From positions 2,289,019-2,353,018 of the forward strand of contig JAXMBA010000002.1 of NCBI GenBank assembly GCA_046350095.1: 64,000 nt of DNA. The letters are read 5' to 3'. Below the pieces are notes generated by a model. That model did not search any database. It saw nothing but the letters and a program-made list of their open reading frames with translations, and had not been told where the DNA came from. Each line of letters opens with the position of its first letter. Position 1 is the stretch's first letter. This stretch comes from Urbifossiella sp046350095 (GTDB taxonomy: Bacteria; Planctomycetota; Planctomycetia; Gemmatales; Gemmataceae). The position numbers and the translations under genes are program-made. Positions 24,345 to 32,954 of the stretch are shown here, piece by piece.

Positions 24345-25385
24345 TTACAGCTGGCTGGGGTCGGCAATCTTCATGTCGCCGGCGCCCGAGTGGTAGATGT
24401 ACTGGTCGTACATGTTCGGGGCGGCGGCGTTGCCGGAGCCCGCGGTGCCGGGGTAGCGGATGGTGCGGATCGACCCGTCGCCGAGGCCGAACACCATCAC
24501 GCCCGTGTGCCGGCTCCCCATCATGTACCAGTTGGGGTCGTTGCCGCTCGGCGGCGGGTTGGCGCCCCAGGCCATCGGCATGTAGCCCGACGAGATCCAC
24601 GCCGGGGTGATCGGCTGCCAGCCGGCGCCGGGCGGGCCCTTCGAGTTGTACTCGCCGAACAGGAACGTGTTGCTCGTGCCGTCCTGCATGGTCGCCAGCT
24701 TGACCACCGACCGGTTGTAGAACGCCCCGAGGTACGTGTCGTTGACCGACCCGCCGGGGAACGAGGCGGTGATCCCCATCCGCCCGCCGACGGCCATGTA
24801 GTTCGTCTTCCCGAACGCCGTGTCGCCGATGGCGATGATGTTCACCGAGAACGACGAGGTGCTGGCCAGGAACGAGTTGAGGGTACAGTCCCAGGTGTTC
24901 TCACTGCTCGGGTCCGACGGGCACAGGAAGAACTTGATCCGCGCCCCGCGGTTGTTCCAGAAGCTCGTCACGGTGCTGAAGTCGGCGTACCGCTTGGCCG
25001 GCGACAGGTAGTCGGGGGCCGGGGCGCCCGCCATCAGGAGCTGGTACAGCGGCGCCTGCTCGACGTACGGCAGCAGGTGGACCAGCGGGCCGACCAGCTG
25101 GCAGTTGTACCCGATGGTCGCCGGGCGGGTGCCGGTGCCGTAGGGGGTGTCGCTCGGCATCGCACCGAGGAAGCCCGGCGGCAGGCTGCCGTTGGCCGAC
25201 TCGTAGGCGTGGCAGGCGAGCGAGATCTGCTTCAAGTTGTTCGTGCAGGTGCTGCGGGCGGCAGCCTCACGGACCTTCTGGACCGCGGGAAGGAGCAGGC
25301 CGATCAGGATCGCGATGATGGCGATCACGACCAGAAGCTCGATGAGCGTAAACCCGGACCGGCGACTGCCCGTGCGGGTGGACAT
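24345..25385 (-). CDS. DUF1559 prepilin-like protein (module 2)
   Basis: 346 residues that start with MSTRTGSRRSGFTLIELL, a prepilin-type signal with a cleavage site after glycine and glutamate at +5. The middle section has AARSTCTNNLKQISLACHAYESANG, and the C-terminus carries HTGVMVFGLGDGSIRTIRYP, which fits the H-X9-DG motif. Cysteines (CTLNSF, FLCPSDP) are present. The length is typical for the family. It is preceded by a 500-bp gap and followed by a lipoprotein with a polyproline tail. It could assemble into fibres or act as a secreted shuttle. Confidence 0.95.
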   Translation of the reverse strand: MSTRTGSRRSGFTLIELLVVIAIIAILIGLLLPAVQKVREAAARSTCTNNLKQISLACHAYESANGSLPPGFLGAMPSDTPYGTGTRPATIGYNCQLVGPLVHLLPYVEQAPLYQLLMAGAPAPDYLSPAKRYADFSTVTSFWNNRGARIKFFLCPSDPSSENTWDCTLNSFLASTSSFSVNIIAIGDTAFGKTNYMAVGGRMGITASFPGGSVNDTYLGAFYNRSVVKLATMQDGTSNTFLFGEYNSKGPPGAGWQPITPAWISSGYMPMAWGANPPPSGNDPNWYMMGSRHTGVMVFGLGDGSIRTIRYPGTAGSGNAAAPNMYDQYIYHSGAGDMKIADPSQL

Positions 25386-25885
25386 GAGACGTTCCTCCGT
25401 CGTGGCGAATGAACGGACCCGGCGGGACCACGCGGCCCGATAACCGGGATGATGCCAATGGGTCAGCCAGGACCCTTCGACTGGCCCGGGGCGGCACGCC
25501 GACCCCGGAATCGTGGCACCGGCCGCGCAGGGGTCTGCACGGCTGGGAGAGAATGAAGTCGGATACGGCGGGAGCGGGCGGCCGACGCAAGTAACCCGTA
25601 TGACGCACCAACCGATCGCTCGGTGACGCTGTGCGGTCTCAGCGCAGGCGGTAATCCGACCCGGTAAGTGTAGCCGAGTCGGAACACCCGAGGCTAGGGA
25701 TTTTCATCCGCTTTGCAAAAAAAATGCACGTAACCTACCCGGGCCGGCAAGCCGGCTCCGGTCGATCAGACGGAATGCCCTGCAAAGTGTACCCGCACAA
25801 GGCCTTAAGACCCGGGGACCCGCGGCCCGCGGGTCGGTTTGTAGCGACGACAGAGGCACGGTGAGCTGACGCCGCCGCCCGCCGG
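25386..25885. other. Non-coding gap between modules 2 and 3
   Basis: I see no convincing gene here. The gap contains a perfect 7-bp-arm hairpin at 25817-25835 (GACCCGC, loop, GCGGGTC) that could be a weak barrier after the module 3 lipoprotein gene, although no T-tract follows it. An A-run flanks an 8-base direct repeat at about 25712-25730. Minus-strand TACACT boxes at about 25668 and 25788 are weak promoter candidates for module 2. Nothing is conclusive. Confidence 0.4.
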
Positions 25886-26062
25886 TCAGGGGGTCAGGGG
25901 CGCCTCCCGGCCCTTGACCTGCCCGACCGACCGGTCCCCCATCCCGTTCGGTGCCCCGATCGGCGCGTCGTTCGGCGTTTGAATCTTCGTGTTGTCCGAC
26001 TTGTCGTCCTTGCACCCGCCGCCGAGGGCGGCGCACACCACCAGCCATGTCAGGCGTCGCAT
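25886..26062 (-). CDS. Small lipoprotein (module 3)
   Basis: 58 residues beginning MRRLTWLVVCAALGGGCK; the lipobox LGGGC gives a lipidated Cys at residue 17. The mature part is acidic and polar (KDDKSDNTKIQTPND) and ends in EAPLTP. It starts 12 bp after the DUF1559 gene of module 3. The sequence resembles no known domain, and it differs from the other three partner lipoproteins except in signal and position. Confidence 0.75.
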   Translation of the reverse strand: MRRLTWLVVCAALGGGCKDDKSDNTKIQTPNDAPIGAPNGMGDRSVGQVKGREAPLTP

Positions 26063-26074
26063 CGGGGCTCCGGG

Positions 26075-27106
26075 TTAGATGCCGCTGGGGTCCACGGTCT
26101 CGCCGAGCGAGGCCGTGGACATGGCCACGAACGGCAGCGTGGGGGTGCCGGGGGCGGGCTTCCGGAGGCCGCGGACCGACCCGTCGCCCAGCGCCGCCAT
26201 CGCCACCCCGGCGTGGTTGCTGGAGTAGTCGCAGAACCACAAGTTCGCCTCGTCCGGGATGCCGAACAGGCTCGGGTACGGGCCGCTGCTGATCCACGAC
26301 CACGCCAGCTTCGAGTTTTGCGGGGCCGACGCCCGCGGACTCCCCGGGCCCAGCGACTCCACGACCATCAGGGTGTTGCTCGACCCGTCGGTGATGCCCA
26401 CAAGCGTGATCTTGCCGACCGCGGTGATCGTGTTCGACCCGAACGGCCGCACCCGGGCGTGCGCGAAGACGCCGCGCATGTTGTCCACCGGCACGCCGCC
26501 CACGGCGATGTTCGGCCCCATGACGCCGTACCGACCGGCCACCCCGACGTAGTTCGTCACCCCCAGGTTGGCCGCGGCCGGGAACACCGTCACGTCCCAC
26601 TGGTAGCTGCTGCCGCTGAGCGTGTTGTGCCCCGGCCCGGTGTAGTAGTCGGGGGTGAAGGTGCCGGCCGACGGGCACTCGAACGTCTTGACCCGCGCCC
26701 GCGCCGGGGCGGTGTTCGCCGCGCTCGTGAACCACCCCGGCGACGCGGCGTACGGGTCCCAGTTCACCACCAACTGGTTGTAGATCGCCCCCTGCTCGAC
26801 GTGCGGGAGGATGTAGCCGAGCACGCCGACGGCGTTCCCCGCGGTGGCGTAGTTCGCCGCCGACGTGCCGCCCTGCGTGTAGTTCACCGAGGCGATCCCG
26901 GGCGGCAGCGCGCCGTTGGCCGACTCGTAGGAGTGGGCGCCGAGGGCGATCTGCTTCAGGTTGTTCGAGCACGCGCTCCGGGCGGCCGCCTCGCGGACCT
27001 TCTGCACGGCCGGCAGCAGCAGCCCGATCAGGATGGCAATGATGGCGATGACGACGAGCAACTCGATCAGCGTGAAGCCCCGGCGGGCGGGGCGGCGGGC
27101 GGGCAT
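26075..27106 (-). CDS. DUF1559 prepilin-like protein (module 3)
   Basis: 343 residues; start ATG at 27106 gives MPARRPARRGFTLIELL, a prepilin-type N-terminus, while the open frame extends 30 codons upstream without family resemblance. Family signatures include AARSACSNNLKQIALGAHSYESANG and the C-terminal GVAMAALGDGSVRGLRKP region (H-X9-DG type). A hydrophobic helix follows the signal directly. The 187-bp gap upstream has no gene, so module 3 may have its own promoter. Confidence 0.95.
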   Translation of the reverse strand: MPARRPARRGFTLIELLVVIAIIAILIGLLLPAVQKVREAAARSACSNNLKQIALGAHSYESANGALPPGIASVNYTQGGTSAANYATAGNAVGVLGYILPHVEQGAIYNQLVVNWDPYAASPGWFTSAANTAPARARVKTFECPSAGTFTPDYYTGPGHNTLSGSSYQWDVTVFPAAANLGVTNYVGVAGRYGVMGPNIAVGGVPVDNMRGVFAHARVRPFGSNTITAVGKITLVGITDGSSNTLMVVESLGPGSPRASAPQNSKLAWSWISSGPYPSLFGIPDEANLWFCDYSSNHAGVAMAALGDGSVRGLRKPAPGTPTLPFVAMSTASLGETVDPSGI

Positions 27107-27293
27107 GACGCGCCTCGGGATGTCGGGATGACGTCCGGGTCGGGATGAGGGGGGGTGGGAAAACGGGCGCCCGGCCGGGACTGGGGCGCACCGCACCCGC
27201 CACCCGGGACTGGCCGGATGTCGGTCGATGTGTGCAGGCGGCGGGGGCTTCTTGGACGAGCGGGGCGGGCCACGGGCGCCCGCCCCGTCCGGG

Positions 27294-27719
27294 TCAGTCG
27301 AGCGAGATGGGGTAGGTCACCTTCGCCTGGTCGACCGGGACGCTGAGGCCCGAGGTGTCGACCGAGCCGTACTTCGCCGGGATCTGCGGCCCCTTGGCCG
27401 CCGGCGCCGCGGCCGCCTCGGGCGAGCCGGTGGGCTTGCGCGGCCCGCCCGGCCCAGACGTGACGGGTTGCTCGGGGGCCAGCGGCGCCACGGACACCCG
27501 GTACGTCCCGTACGGGAGCGCGGGGACGCTGTACGCGCCGTTGACGACCATCGCCGCCATCGGCACGCCGGCCCCCGGGAAGAAGGTGACCACACCGCTC
27601 GGGAGCGGTTGTGACTGTAACTGGACCGTACCGGTCACCTCGGCGGTCCGGTCGCCGCAGCCGGCCAGCGGGACGAGCAACAGGCCAGCCAGGAGCGGCC
27701 GGAGTCGGTTCGCGGTCAT
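27294..27719 (-). CDS. Lipoprotein with carboxypeptidase-regulatory-like fold (module 4)
   Basis: 141 residues: signal MTANRLRPLLAGLLLVPLAGC with lipobox LAGC, then a beta-rich domain (VTGTVQLQSQPLPSGVVTFF, VVNGAYSVPALPYGTYRVSV). This pattern is the carboxypeptidase-regulatory-like/CarboxypepD_reg type, a common partner of DUF1559 genes in planctomycetes. The tail is Pro/Ala/Lys-rich. It starts 14 bp after the end of the module 4 DUF1559 gene. It probably sits in the periplasm or outer layer anchored by lipid. Confidence 0.85.
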   Translation of the reverse strand: MTANRLRPLLAGLLLVPLAGCGDRTAEVTGTVQLQSQPLPSGVVTFFPGAGVPMAAMVVNGAYSVPALPYGTYRVSVAPLAPEQPVTSGPGGPRKPTGSPEAAAAPAAKGPQIPAKYGSVDTSGLSVPVDQAKVTYPISLD

Positions 27720-27733
27720 GGGAGCTCCCGGGG

Positions 27734-28672
27734 TCAGAAGTTGGGCGCGGTCTCGCCGCCGCTGCGGGAGCCGAGGGCTTCGAGGACCGTCATGGTGACG
27801 CCGTTGAAGACGAACGTCTGGTTCGCGCCGCTGATGGTGATGAACCGGACCGTCCCGTCGCCCATGCCGAACAGCACCCCGCCGGTGTGGAAGCTGCTCG
27901 GGGCGTTAAACACGCACTGGCTCGTGAGGTTGGCCTGCATCATCGGGGCGGGGTACACGCAGGCGGTGTTGCCGGACGCGGCGCCCGAGGTGGAGTACAG
28001 CCCCGAGGTGCCGCGCAGCGGCGTCCGGGTGTCGTAGCTCGTCGGGTAGTCCCACCAGCCCCAGAACAGGTCGGAGTAGGTGCCGGCGATGCTCGGGATG
28101 CGCTCGGCCACCATCACCGTGTTGGACGTGCCGTCGGTCACCGACACGATGGTGACCTTCTGCGGCACGTACTGGTAGGTGCTGCCGACCAGCTGGTAGT
28201 TGTCGCTCCCGGCGATCATCCCCTTGCCGTCGCCGGACGAGCGGTGGTCGCCGGCCACGTACCACGACAGCCCGTACCCGCCGAACCCGCCGCCGGCGCC
28301 GTAGGTGACGCCCCCGCGGGGGTCACTCGGGCAGACGCTGAACGGCAGGTTGGACTGCTGCGGGAAGTTCTGCTTGTTCTGCTCCAGGAACGGGATGATG
28401 CGGCGCATCCACGTCCCCGGCCCGGTGGCCTCGTTCGTGGGGGTGTACGACTGGATGCCGCCGGGCATGTACTGGAACTGGTCGTGGTAGTTGTGACAGC
28501 CAAGTGCGATCTGCTTCAGGTTGTTCATGCACCGGGTGCGGGCGGCGGCCTCCCGGACCTTCTGCACGGCCGGCAGCAGCAGGCCGATCAGGATGGCGAT
28601 GATGGCGATGACGACGAGCAGTTCAATCAGCGTGAAGCCCCGGCGACCGGGGGGGCGGGCTGGCATGGGCAT
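27734..28672 (-). CDS. DUF1559 prepilin-like protein (module 4)
   Basis: 312 residues with MPMPARPPGRRGFTLIELL (prepilin-type signal, Glu at +5) and the typical AARTRCMNNLKQIALGCHNYHD. The C-terminal half holds SSFHTGGVLFGMGDGTVRFIT (H-X9-DG). Four or more cysteines occur, as in many family members. It is the first gene of the minus-strand series; a 324-bp non-coding stretch lies upstream. The lipoprotein partner follows after 14 bp. Confidence 0.95.
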   Translation of the reverse strand: MPMPARPPGRRGFTLIELLVVIAIIAILIGLLLPAVQKVREAAARTRCMNNLKQIALGCHNYHDQFQYMPGGIQSYTPTNEATGPGTWMRRIIPFLEQNKQNFPQQSNLPFSVCPSDPRGGVTYGAGGGFGGYGLSWYVAGDHRSSGDGKGMIAGSDNYQLVGSTYQYVPQKVTIVSVTDGTSNTVMVAERIPSIAGTYSDLFWGWWDYPTSYDTRTPLRGTSGLYSTSGAASGNTACVYPAPMMQANLTSQCVFNAPSSFHTGGVLFGMGDGTVRFITISGANQTFVFNGVTMTVLEALGSRSGGETAPNF

Positions 28673-28996
28673 GCCTCCGAGCGGTAGGGATAATACGAGG
28701 AGTCGCCCTCCGACGGGACCGCCGGCCCGCCGGGAGAACCTGGAGAAGAGAGGCCAGTCAGGGCCCCGTCTGGCCCGACGGGTGGCCCCGTCGGAAAAGT
28801 CGCGTCACCACGGCTGCGGGCCGGCGCGGCGGCCGGTCGGTGCGTCGTTCCGGAGACTAAAAAGGATCACGTCCCACGCGGTAGGAGTGGGAGCCCGGTA
28901 CGAGTCATTCCCGGGTACAGCCGCGTGCTTGAATGATAAGTTTAACCGGCCGTGACGACGTGGCGAGGCCAAACTCACACTTTTTTCCAATTCGTC
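28673..28996. other. Non-coding stretch upstream of DUF1559 module 4
   Basis: No convincing gene. On the minus strand this is the leader of the module 4 gene. An AT-rich zone at about 28930-28990, including a minus-strand TTAAACTTATCATT segment at about 28935-28948, is a plausible promoter region in otherwise GC-rich DNA. A frame of about 61 codons occurs at 28805-28990 but has no ribosome-binding site or family resemblance. Confidence 0.4.
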
Positions 28997-29512
28997 TTAA
29001 CCGCCCTGGCTGATACGGGTTACGTGCCGAAGAACGTCCCGGATCGACACCATGCCCACGGGTTTCCCACCGGCCACGACGGGGAGGTGGCGGTACCCGC
29101 CGGCGTCCATCCGGCCCAGCGCGAAGGCCAGCGTGTCGACGGGGGTCACGGTCTCCGGGTCGCGGGTCATGTGGTCGGCAACGGGGAATTGCTCGAACCC
29201 CGGCCGCCCGGCAACGCGGGTCAGGAAGTCCCGCTCGGTGAGGATGCCGACCAGCTCGCCGCCCGCGCCGACGACCAGCAGCGCCCCGACGCGGCGGTCG
29301 ATCATCAGCCGGACGGCGTCCGCAAGTGTGGCGTCGGGGGCGACGGTGACGGGGGTGGCGGGCGCGAGGATCGAGACGGGTTCGGTCATCAAGCTGCGCT
29401 CGACGCGGCCGTGCAGGGCCGCCTCGTCGGTGTGCGTCAGGGGCAGCCCGCAGTGCTCACAGGCGTCCGCCCCGGGCGGGTTGCGGCTGTGGTTGCAGGC
29501 GGGGCAGTACAT
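28997..29512 (-). CDS. Zinc-ribbon plus paired-CBS-domain protein
   Basis: 171 residues. The N-terminus has a zinc-ribbon-like CPAC...CEHC arrangement (MYCPACNHSRNPPGADACEHC), and two CBS motifs follow (LADAVRLMIDRRVGALLVVG and LAFALGRMDAGGYRHLPVV) with an ERDFLTRV / IRDVLRHV pair. CBS pairs bind adenosine nucleotides and regulate partner enzymes or transporters. No partner domain exists here. The gene lies 100 bp upstream of the korB stop on the same strand. Confidence 0.9.
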   Translation of the reverse strand: MYCPACNHSRNPPGADACEHCGLPLTHTDEAALHGRVERSLMTEPVSILAPATPVTVAPDATLADAVRLMIDRRVGALLVVGAGGELVGILTERDFLTRVAGRPGFEQFPVADHMTRDPETVTPVDTLAFALGRMDAGGYRHLPVVAGGKPVGMVSIRDVLRHVTRISQGG

Positions 29513-29513
29513 C

Positions 29514-29616
29514 GTAGTGGTCAGTGGTGAGTGGTCAGTGGGCAGTTCAGAACAAGAGGCGAAGACCGTGCCCGGTCTCTTTTACTGTCCACTGTCCACT
29601 GTCCACTGCCCACTAC
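29514..29616. repeat. Imperfect palindrome, CAGTGGACAGTGG family
   Basis: Arms 29514-29546 and 29584-29616 are reverse complements with several mismatches. They consist of repeated CAGTGG/CCACTG units. The right arm covers the last bases of the korB gene, including its stop codon. The loop is about 37 bp. Such units are common in planctomycete intergenic regions. Confidence 0.8.
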
Positions 29617-30662
29617 TCCGCGACCGTCCACACGTCCTCGGCCTTGAACAGGTCCTCGACCTTCCCCTTCCCCTTCTTCGCGGCCGCTTCCGTGAGGCGC
29701 TGCTCCAGTTGCTCCTCGTAGGTCGGCTTGCGGACGCTGCGGAACACGCCGACCGGCTCGGGGAACGGGTTCACCGCGTTCGGGCTCTCGTCGTGGGCGA
29801 ACCGGCTCAGCAGGTACGCCAGCGTCGGGTCCTCCGCCGCCTCGTCGTGGGTGAGAACGTCGTCGAGGCCGCAGTCCTTGCCGACGGTCACGATCTCGGG
29901 CTTGAGGCCGTTCAGGCGCACGCCCTTGCTGCGGTCCTTCCCGAACAGCATCGGCTTGCCGTGCTCCAGGTACAACACATTCTCGGCCTTCACGCTCTTG
30001 TCCGTCGCGTACTCGTACACGCCGTCGTTGAAAATCTTGCAGTTCTGGTAGATCTCGATGAACGCCGAGCCCTTGTGGGCCGCGGCCTTCTGGAACGTCG
30101 CCACCATGTGCTGCACGTCCACGTCGATGGTGCGCGCGACGAACGTCGCCTCCGCGGCCAGCGCCAGCGACAGCGGGCGGACCGGCGTCTCGAACGACCC
30201 GCCGGGGCTCGTCTTGCTGCTCGTGCCGACGCGGCTGGCCGGCGAGTACTGGCCCTTCGTGAGGCCGTAGATTTCGTTGTTGAACAGCAGCACCTTGATG
30301 TCCACGTTGCGCCGCAGGGCGTGGATGAGGTGGTTGCCGCCGATCGAGAGGCCGTCGCCGTCGCCGGTGACGACCCAGACTTGCAGCTCGGGATTGGCGA
30401 GGCGCAGGCCGGTGGCGAAGGTGGGGGCGCGGCCGTGGATGGTGTGGAAGCCGTACGTGTTCATGTAGTACGGGAACCGGCTGGAGCAGCCGATGCCGGA
30501 CACGAACGCCAGCTTCTCGCGCGGGACGCCGACCGTGGTCAGCGCCTTGCGCATCTGGGCCAGGATGCTGTAGTCCCCGCACCCGGGGCACCAGCGCACC
30601 TCCTGGTCGGAGGTGAGTTCCTTCGTCGTGAGCGTCGGGAGCGGAGAGGCGGAGGCGGCCAT
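29613..30662 (-). CDS. korB: 2-oxoacid:ferredoxin oxidoreductase beta subunit
   Basis: The 349-residue protein is the thiamine-diphosphate subunit that works with the alpha subunit (gene upstream) to oxidise a 2-oxoacid such as 2-oxoglutarate to acyl-CoA, passing electrons to ferredoxin. The cluster-binding CPGCGDYS lies near residue 24. The ThDP motif runs from GDGDGLSIGGNHLIHALRRN to the following NNEIYGLTKGQYSP. The start is ATG 30662, which gives MAASASPL. korA ends 74 bp upstream, and a hairpin lies between them. The substrate is inferred from family type; pyruvate or another oxoacid is possible. Confidence 0.93.
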   Translation of the reverse strand: MAASASPLPTLTTKELTSDQEVRWCPGCGDYSILAQMRKALTTVGVPREKLAFVSGIGCSSRFPYYMNTYGFHTIHGRAPTFATGLRLANPELQVWVVTGDGDGLSIGGNHLIHALRRNVDIKVLLFNNEIYGLTKGQYSPASRVGTSSKTSPGGSFETPVRPLSLALAAEATFVARTIDVDVQHMVATFQKAAAHKGSAFIEIYQNCKIFNDGVYEYATDKSVKAENVLYLEHGKPMLFGKDRSKGVRLNGLKPEIVTVGKDCGLDDVLTHDEAAEDPTLAYLLSRFAHDESPNAVNPFPEPVGVFRSVRKPTYEEQLEQRLTEAAAKKGKGKVEDLFKAEDVWTVAE

Positions 30663-30702
30663 GGGTATCGGTGTGGGTGTGGGTGGTGTGTACGGGTGAC
30701 GA

Positions 30703-30727
30703 AAGCCCGGGGGTGTGCCCCGGGCTT
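30703..30727 (-). terminator. Hairpin between korA and korB
   Basis: Perfect 10-bp arms (AAGCCCGGGG / CCCCGGGCTT) with a 5-base loop, 10 bases after the korA stop on the minus strand. The following TTTCG is only a weak T-tract. It may reduce read-through into korB or protect the upstream transcript's 3' end. Confidence 0.55.
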
Positions 30728-30736
30728 CGGGTGGTG

Positions 30737-32692
30737 TTAGCTCAACGCCTTCTCGATCGCGGCCACGATCTCGGACACGAGGAACGGCTTCCCCTGGATC
30801 TTGTTCAGCCCCTCGGCCGGGGCCAGGTACTTCGCCCGCAGCAGCCACGACAGCTGCCCGGCGTTCAGCTCCGGCACCAGCACCTTCTTGTACCGCTTCA
30901 GCACGTCCGCCGTGTTCTTCGGCATCGGGTTCAGGTAGCGGAAGTGGACCTGCGCCACCTTCAGCCCGTTCTTGCGGCAGCGCTCGACGGCCGTCGTCAC
31001 GCTGCCGAACGTGCCGCCCCACGCGGCCACCAGCAGGTCGGCGTCGGCGTCGCCGGTGACGGCCAGGTCGGGGACAGTGAGGGCGATGTTCTCGATCTTC
31101 TTCGCCCGCGTCTTGACCATGTGCTCGTGGTTGCCGGCCTCGTAGTTGATGTTGCCGGTCACGTCCTGCTTCTCGATGCCGCCGATGCGGTGTTCGAGCC
31201 CCGGAGTGCCGGGCACGGCCCACGGCCGGGCGAGGTACTCGTCGCGCTTGTACGGCAGGAACTTCCCGGCGGTGCCGCCCTCCCCTTCGGCGCCGCTCTC
31301 GTGGCCGGCGCCGGTCCAGCCGTCGCTGTTCGGCGCCGTCGCGTTGACCACCTCGAGCTTCGGCAGCTTCGCCACCTCGGGGATCTTCCACGGCTCGGAG
31401 CCGTTGGCGAGGTAGCCGTCGGACAGCAGGAACACCGGGCACATGAACCGCGTGGCGATGCGGACGGCCTCGAAGGCGATGTCGAAGCAGTCGCCGGGGC
31501 TCTGCGGGGCGATGACCGCGGCCGGGCACTCGCCGTTGCGGCCGAACATCGCCTGGAGCAGGTCGGCCTGCTCCGTCTTGGTCGGCAGGCCGGTGCTCGG
31601 GCCGCCGCGCTGCACGTTCACGATCACGAGCGGCAGCTCGGTCATCACCGCCAGCCCGATCGCCTCACTCTTGAGGCACACGCCCGGGCCGCTGGTGCCG
31701 GTGATGCCGATGGCCCCTCCGTAACTCGCGCCGATGGCCACGCCGGCGGCGGCGATCTCGTCCTCGGCCTGGAACGTCTTCACCCCGAAGCGGCGCAGCT
31801 CGGCCAGCCCTTCCAGCACCGACGACGCCGGCGTGATGGGGTAGCTGGCGTACACGAGCTGCTTGTTGGCCAGCTGCGTGGCGGCGACGAGGCCGAGCAC
31901 GATGGCCTCGTTGCCGGTGATCTTGCGGTACGTGCCGGGGGCGATCTTGGCCTTCGCCACCTTGTACTGGACCGGCATCACCTCGACGGTGTCGCCGTAG
32001 TTGTACCCGGCCTTGAGGGCGCGGCTGTTGGCCTCGACGAACTGCGGGTTCTTGGCGAACTTCTCGCGGATCCACTTGAGGGTGGGCTCCAGGCTCCGCT
32101 CGTACATCCAGTACACGAGGCCGAGGGCGAAGAAGTTCTTGCAGCGGTCGGCCTCGCGCGGGCTCAGCTTGCACTCGGCGACGGCCTCGCGGGTCATTTT
32201 CGTGACCGGCACGCGGACGACCTTGTACCCCTTGAGGCTGCCATCCTCCAGCGGGCTGACCTTGTACTTGGCCTTGCTCAGGTCCGACGTCTCGAAGCCT
32301 TCGGAGTTGACGACAAGGATGCCGCCGGGCTGGAGGTCGCGGAGGTTGGTCTTGAGCGCCGCGGCGTTCATGACGACGAGCGCGTCGAGGGCGTCGCCGG
32401 GGGTGTGGATGTCGGACGCGGCGAAGTGAACCTGGAAGCCAGACACGCCGGCGAGCGTCCCGGCTGGCGCCCGAATCTCGGCGGGGAAGTCGGGGAAGGT
32501 GGCGATGTCGTTGCCGGCGAGGGCGGACGTGTTCGTGAACTGGGTGCCAGCGAGCTGCATGCCGTCGCCGGAGTCGCCGGCGAAGCGGATGGTGACGGAC
32601 TGGACTTCTTCGACGCGCTTGTGGTGCCCGTTGGTGCCGTTGGCAGACGGGGGGGCGGCGGTCGGTGCGGCCGACCCGTTCTCGGAACTCAT
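30737..32692 (-). CDS. korA: 2-oxoacid:ferredoxin oxidoreductase fused gamma-alpha subunit
   Basis: A 651-residue protein. The N-terminal about 190 residues form the gamma domain (FAGDSGDGMQLAG, FPDFPAEIRAPAGTLAG, AALKTNLRDLQPGGILVVNSEG), and the rest is the alpha subunit (LANKQLVYASYPITPASSV, GAIGITGTSGPGVCLKSEA, NVQRGGPSTGLPTKTEQADL). This gamma-alpha fusion is usual for bacterial KorA-type enzymes. It partners with KorB. The first 30 residues are low-complexity (Ser/Ala/Gly/Asn). Confidence 0.95.
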   Translation of the reverse strand: MSSENGSAAPTAAPPSANGTNGHHKRVEEVQSVTIRFAGDSGDGMQLAGTQFTNTSALAGNDIATFPDFPAEIRAPAGTLAGVSGFQVHFAASDIHTPGDALDALVVMNAAALKTNLRDLQPGGILVVNSEGFETSDLSKAKYKVSPLEDGSLKGYKVVRVPVTKMTREAVAECKLSPREADRCKNFFALGLVYWMYERSLEPTLKWIREKFAKNPQFVEANSRALKAGYNYGDTVEVMPVQYKVAKAKIAPGTYRKITGNEAIVLGLVAATQLANKQLVYASYPITPASSVLEGLAELRRFGVKTFQAEDEIAAAGVAIGASYGGAIGITGTSGPGVCLKSEAIGLAVMTELPLVIVNVQRGGPSTGLPTKTEQADLLQAMFGRNGECPAAVIAPQSPGDCFDIAFEAVRIATRFMCPVFLLSDGYLANGSEPWKIPEVAKLPKLEVVNATAPNSDGWTGAGHESGAEGEGGTAGKFLPYKRDEYLARPWAVPGTPGLEHRIGGIEKQDVTGNINYEAGNHEHMVKTRAKKIENIALTVPDLAVTGDADADLLVAAWGGTFGSVTTAVERCRKNGLKVAQVHFRYLNPMPKNTADVLKRYKKVLVPELNAGQLSWLLRAKYLAPAEGLNKIQGKPFLVSEIVAAIEKALS

Positions 32693-32860
32693 GAACTCGG
32701 CCTCGGCAACGGGATGGAGAGCGCCGGCGGAAAGGGTAGCGGGTGGACTTTCCTGGCTACCGGTTCTTTATATCGGACGCGGCCGGGGGAAAGGGAGAGG
32801 AGTCGGCGAGAAGTTCTCCCGCGGGGCGGCGCGACCGCTACCGTCGGCGCGGGGGAGTCG

Positions 32861-32920
32861 TTAGGCCGGGGCGCAAGCCCCGTCGGGCTAGAGAAGGCCG
32901 ACGGGGCTTGCCCGGCCTAA
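32861..32920. repeat. Palindromic repeat, TTAGGCCGGG family, copy A
   Basis: Left part TTAGGCCGGGGCGCAAGCCC begins at 32861, and the mirror GGGGCTTGCCCGGCCTAA ends at 32920. The copy differs by one small deletion from perfect pairing. It lies between the korA start and the lactonase stop, both on the minus strand. A longer, perfect relative lies at 41086. Confidence 0.85.
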
Positions 32921-32954
32921 CCAGCCCCCGTCATCGAGCGCGAAACGGCCCCCC

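Noticed and set aside
28805..28990. A 61-codon minus-strand frame in the gap before DUF1559 module 4
   Set aside because: No ribosome-binding site, no signal, no family resemblance; the region is better read as promoter and leader.
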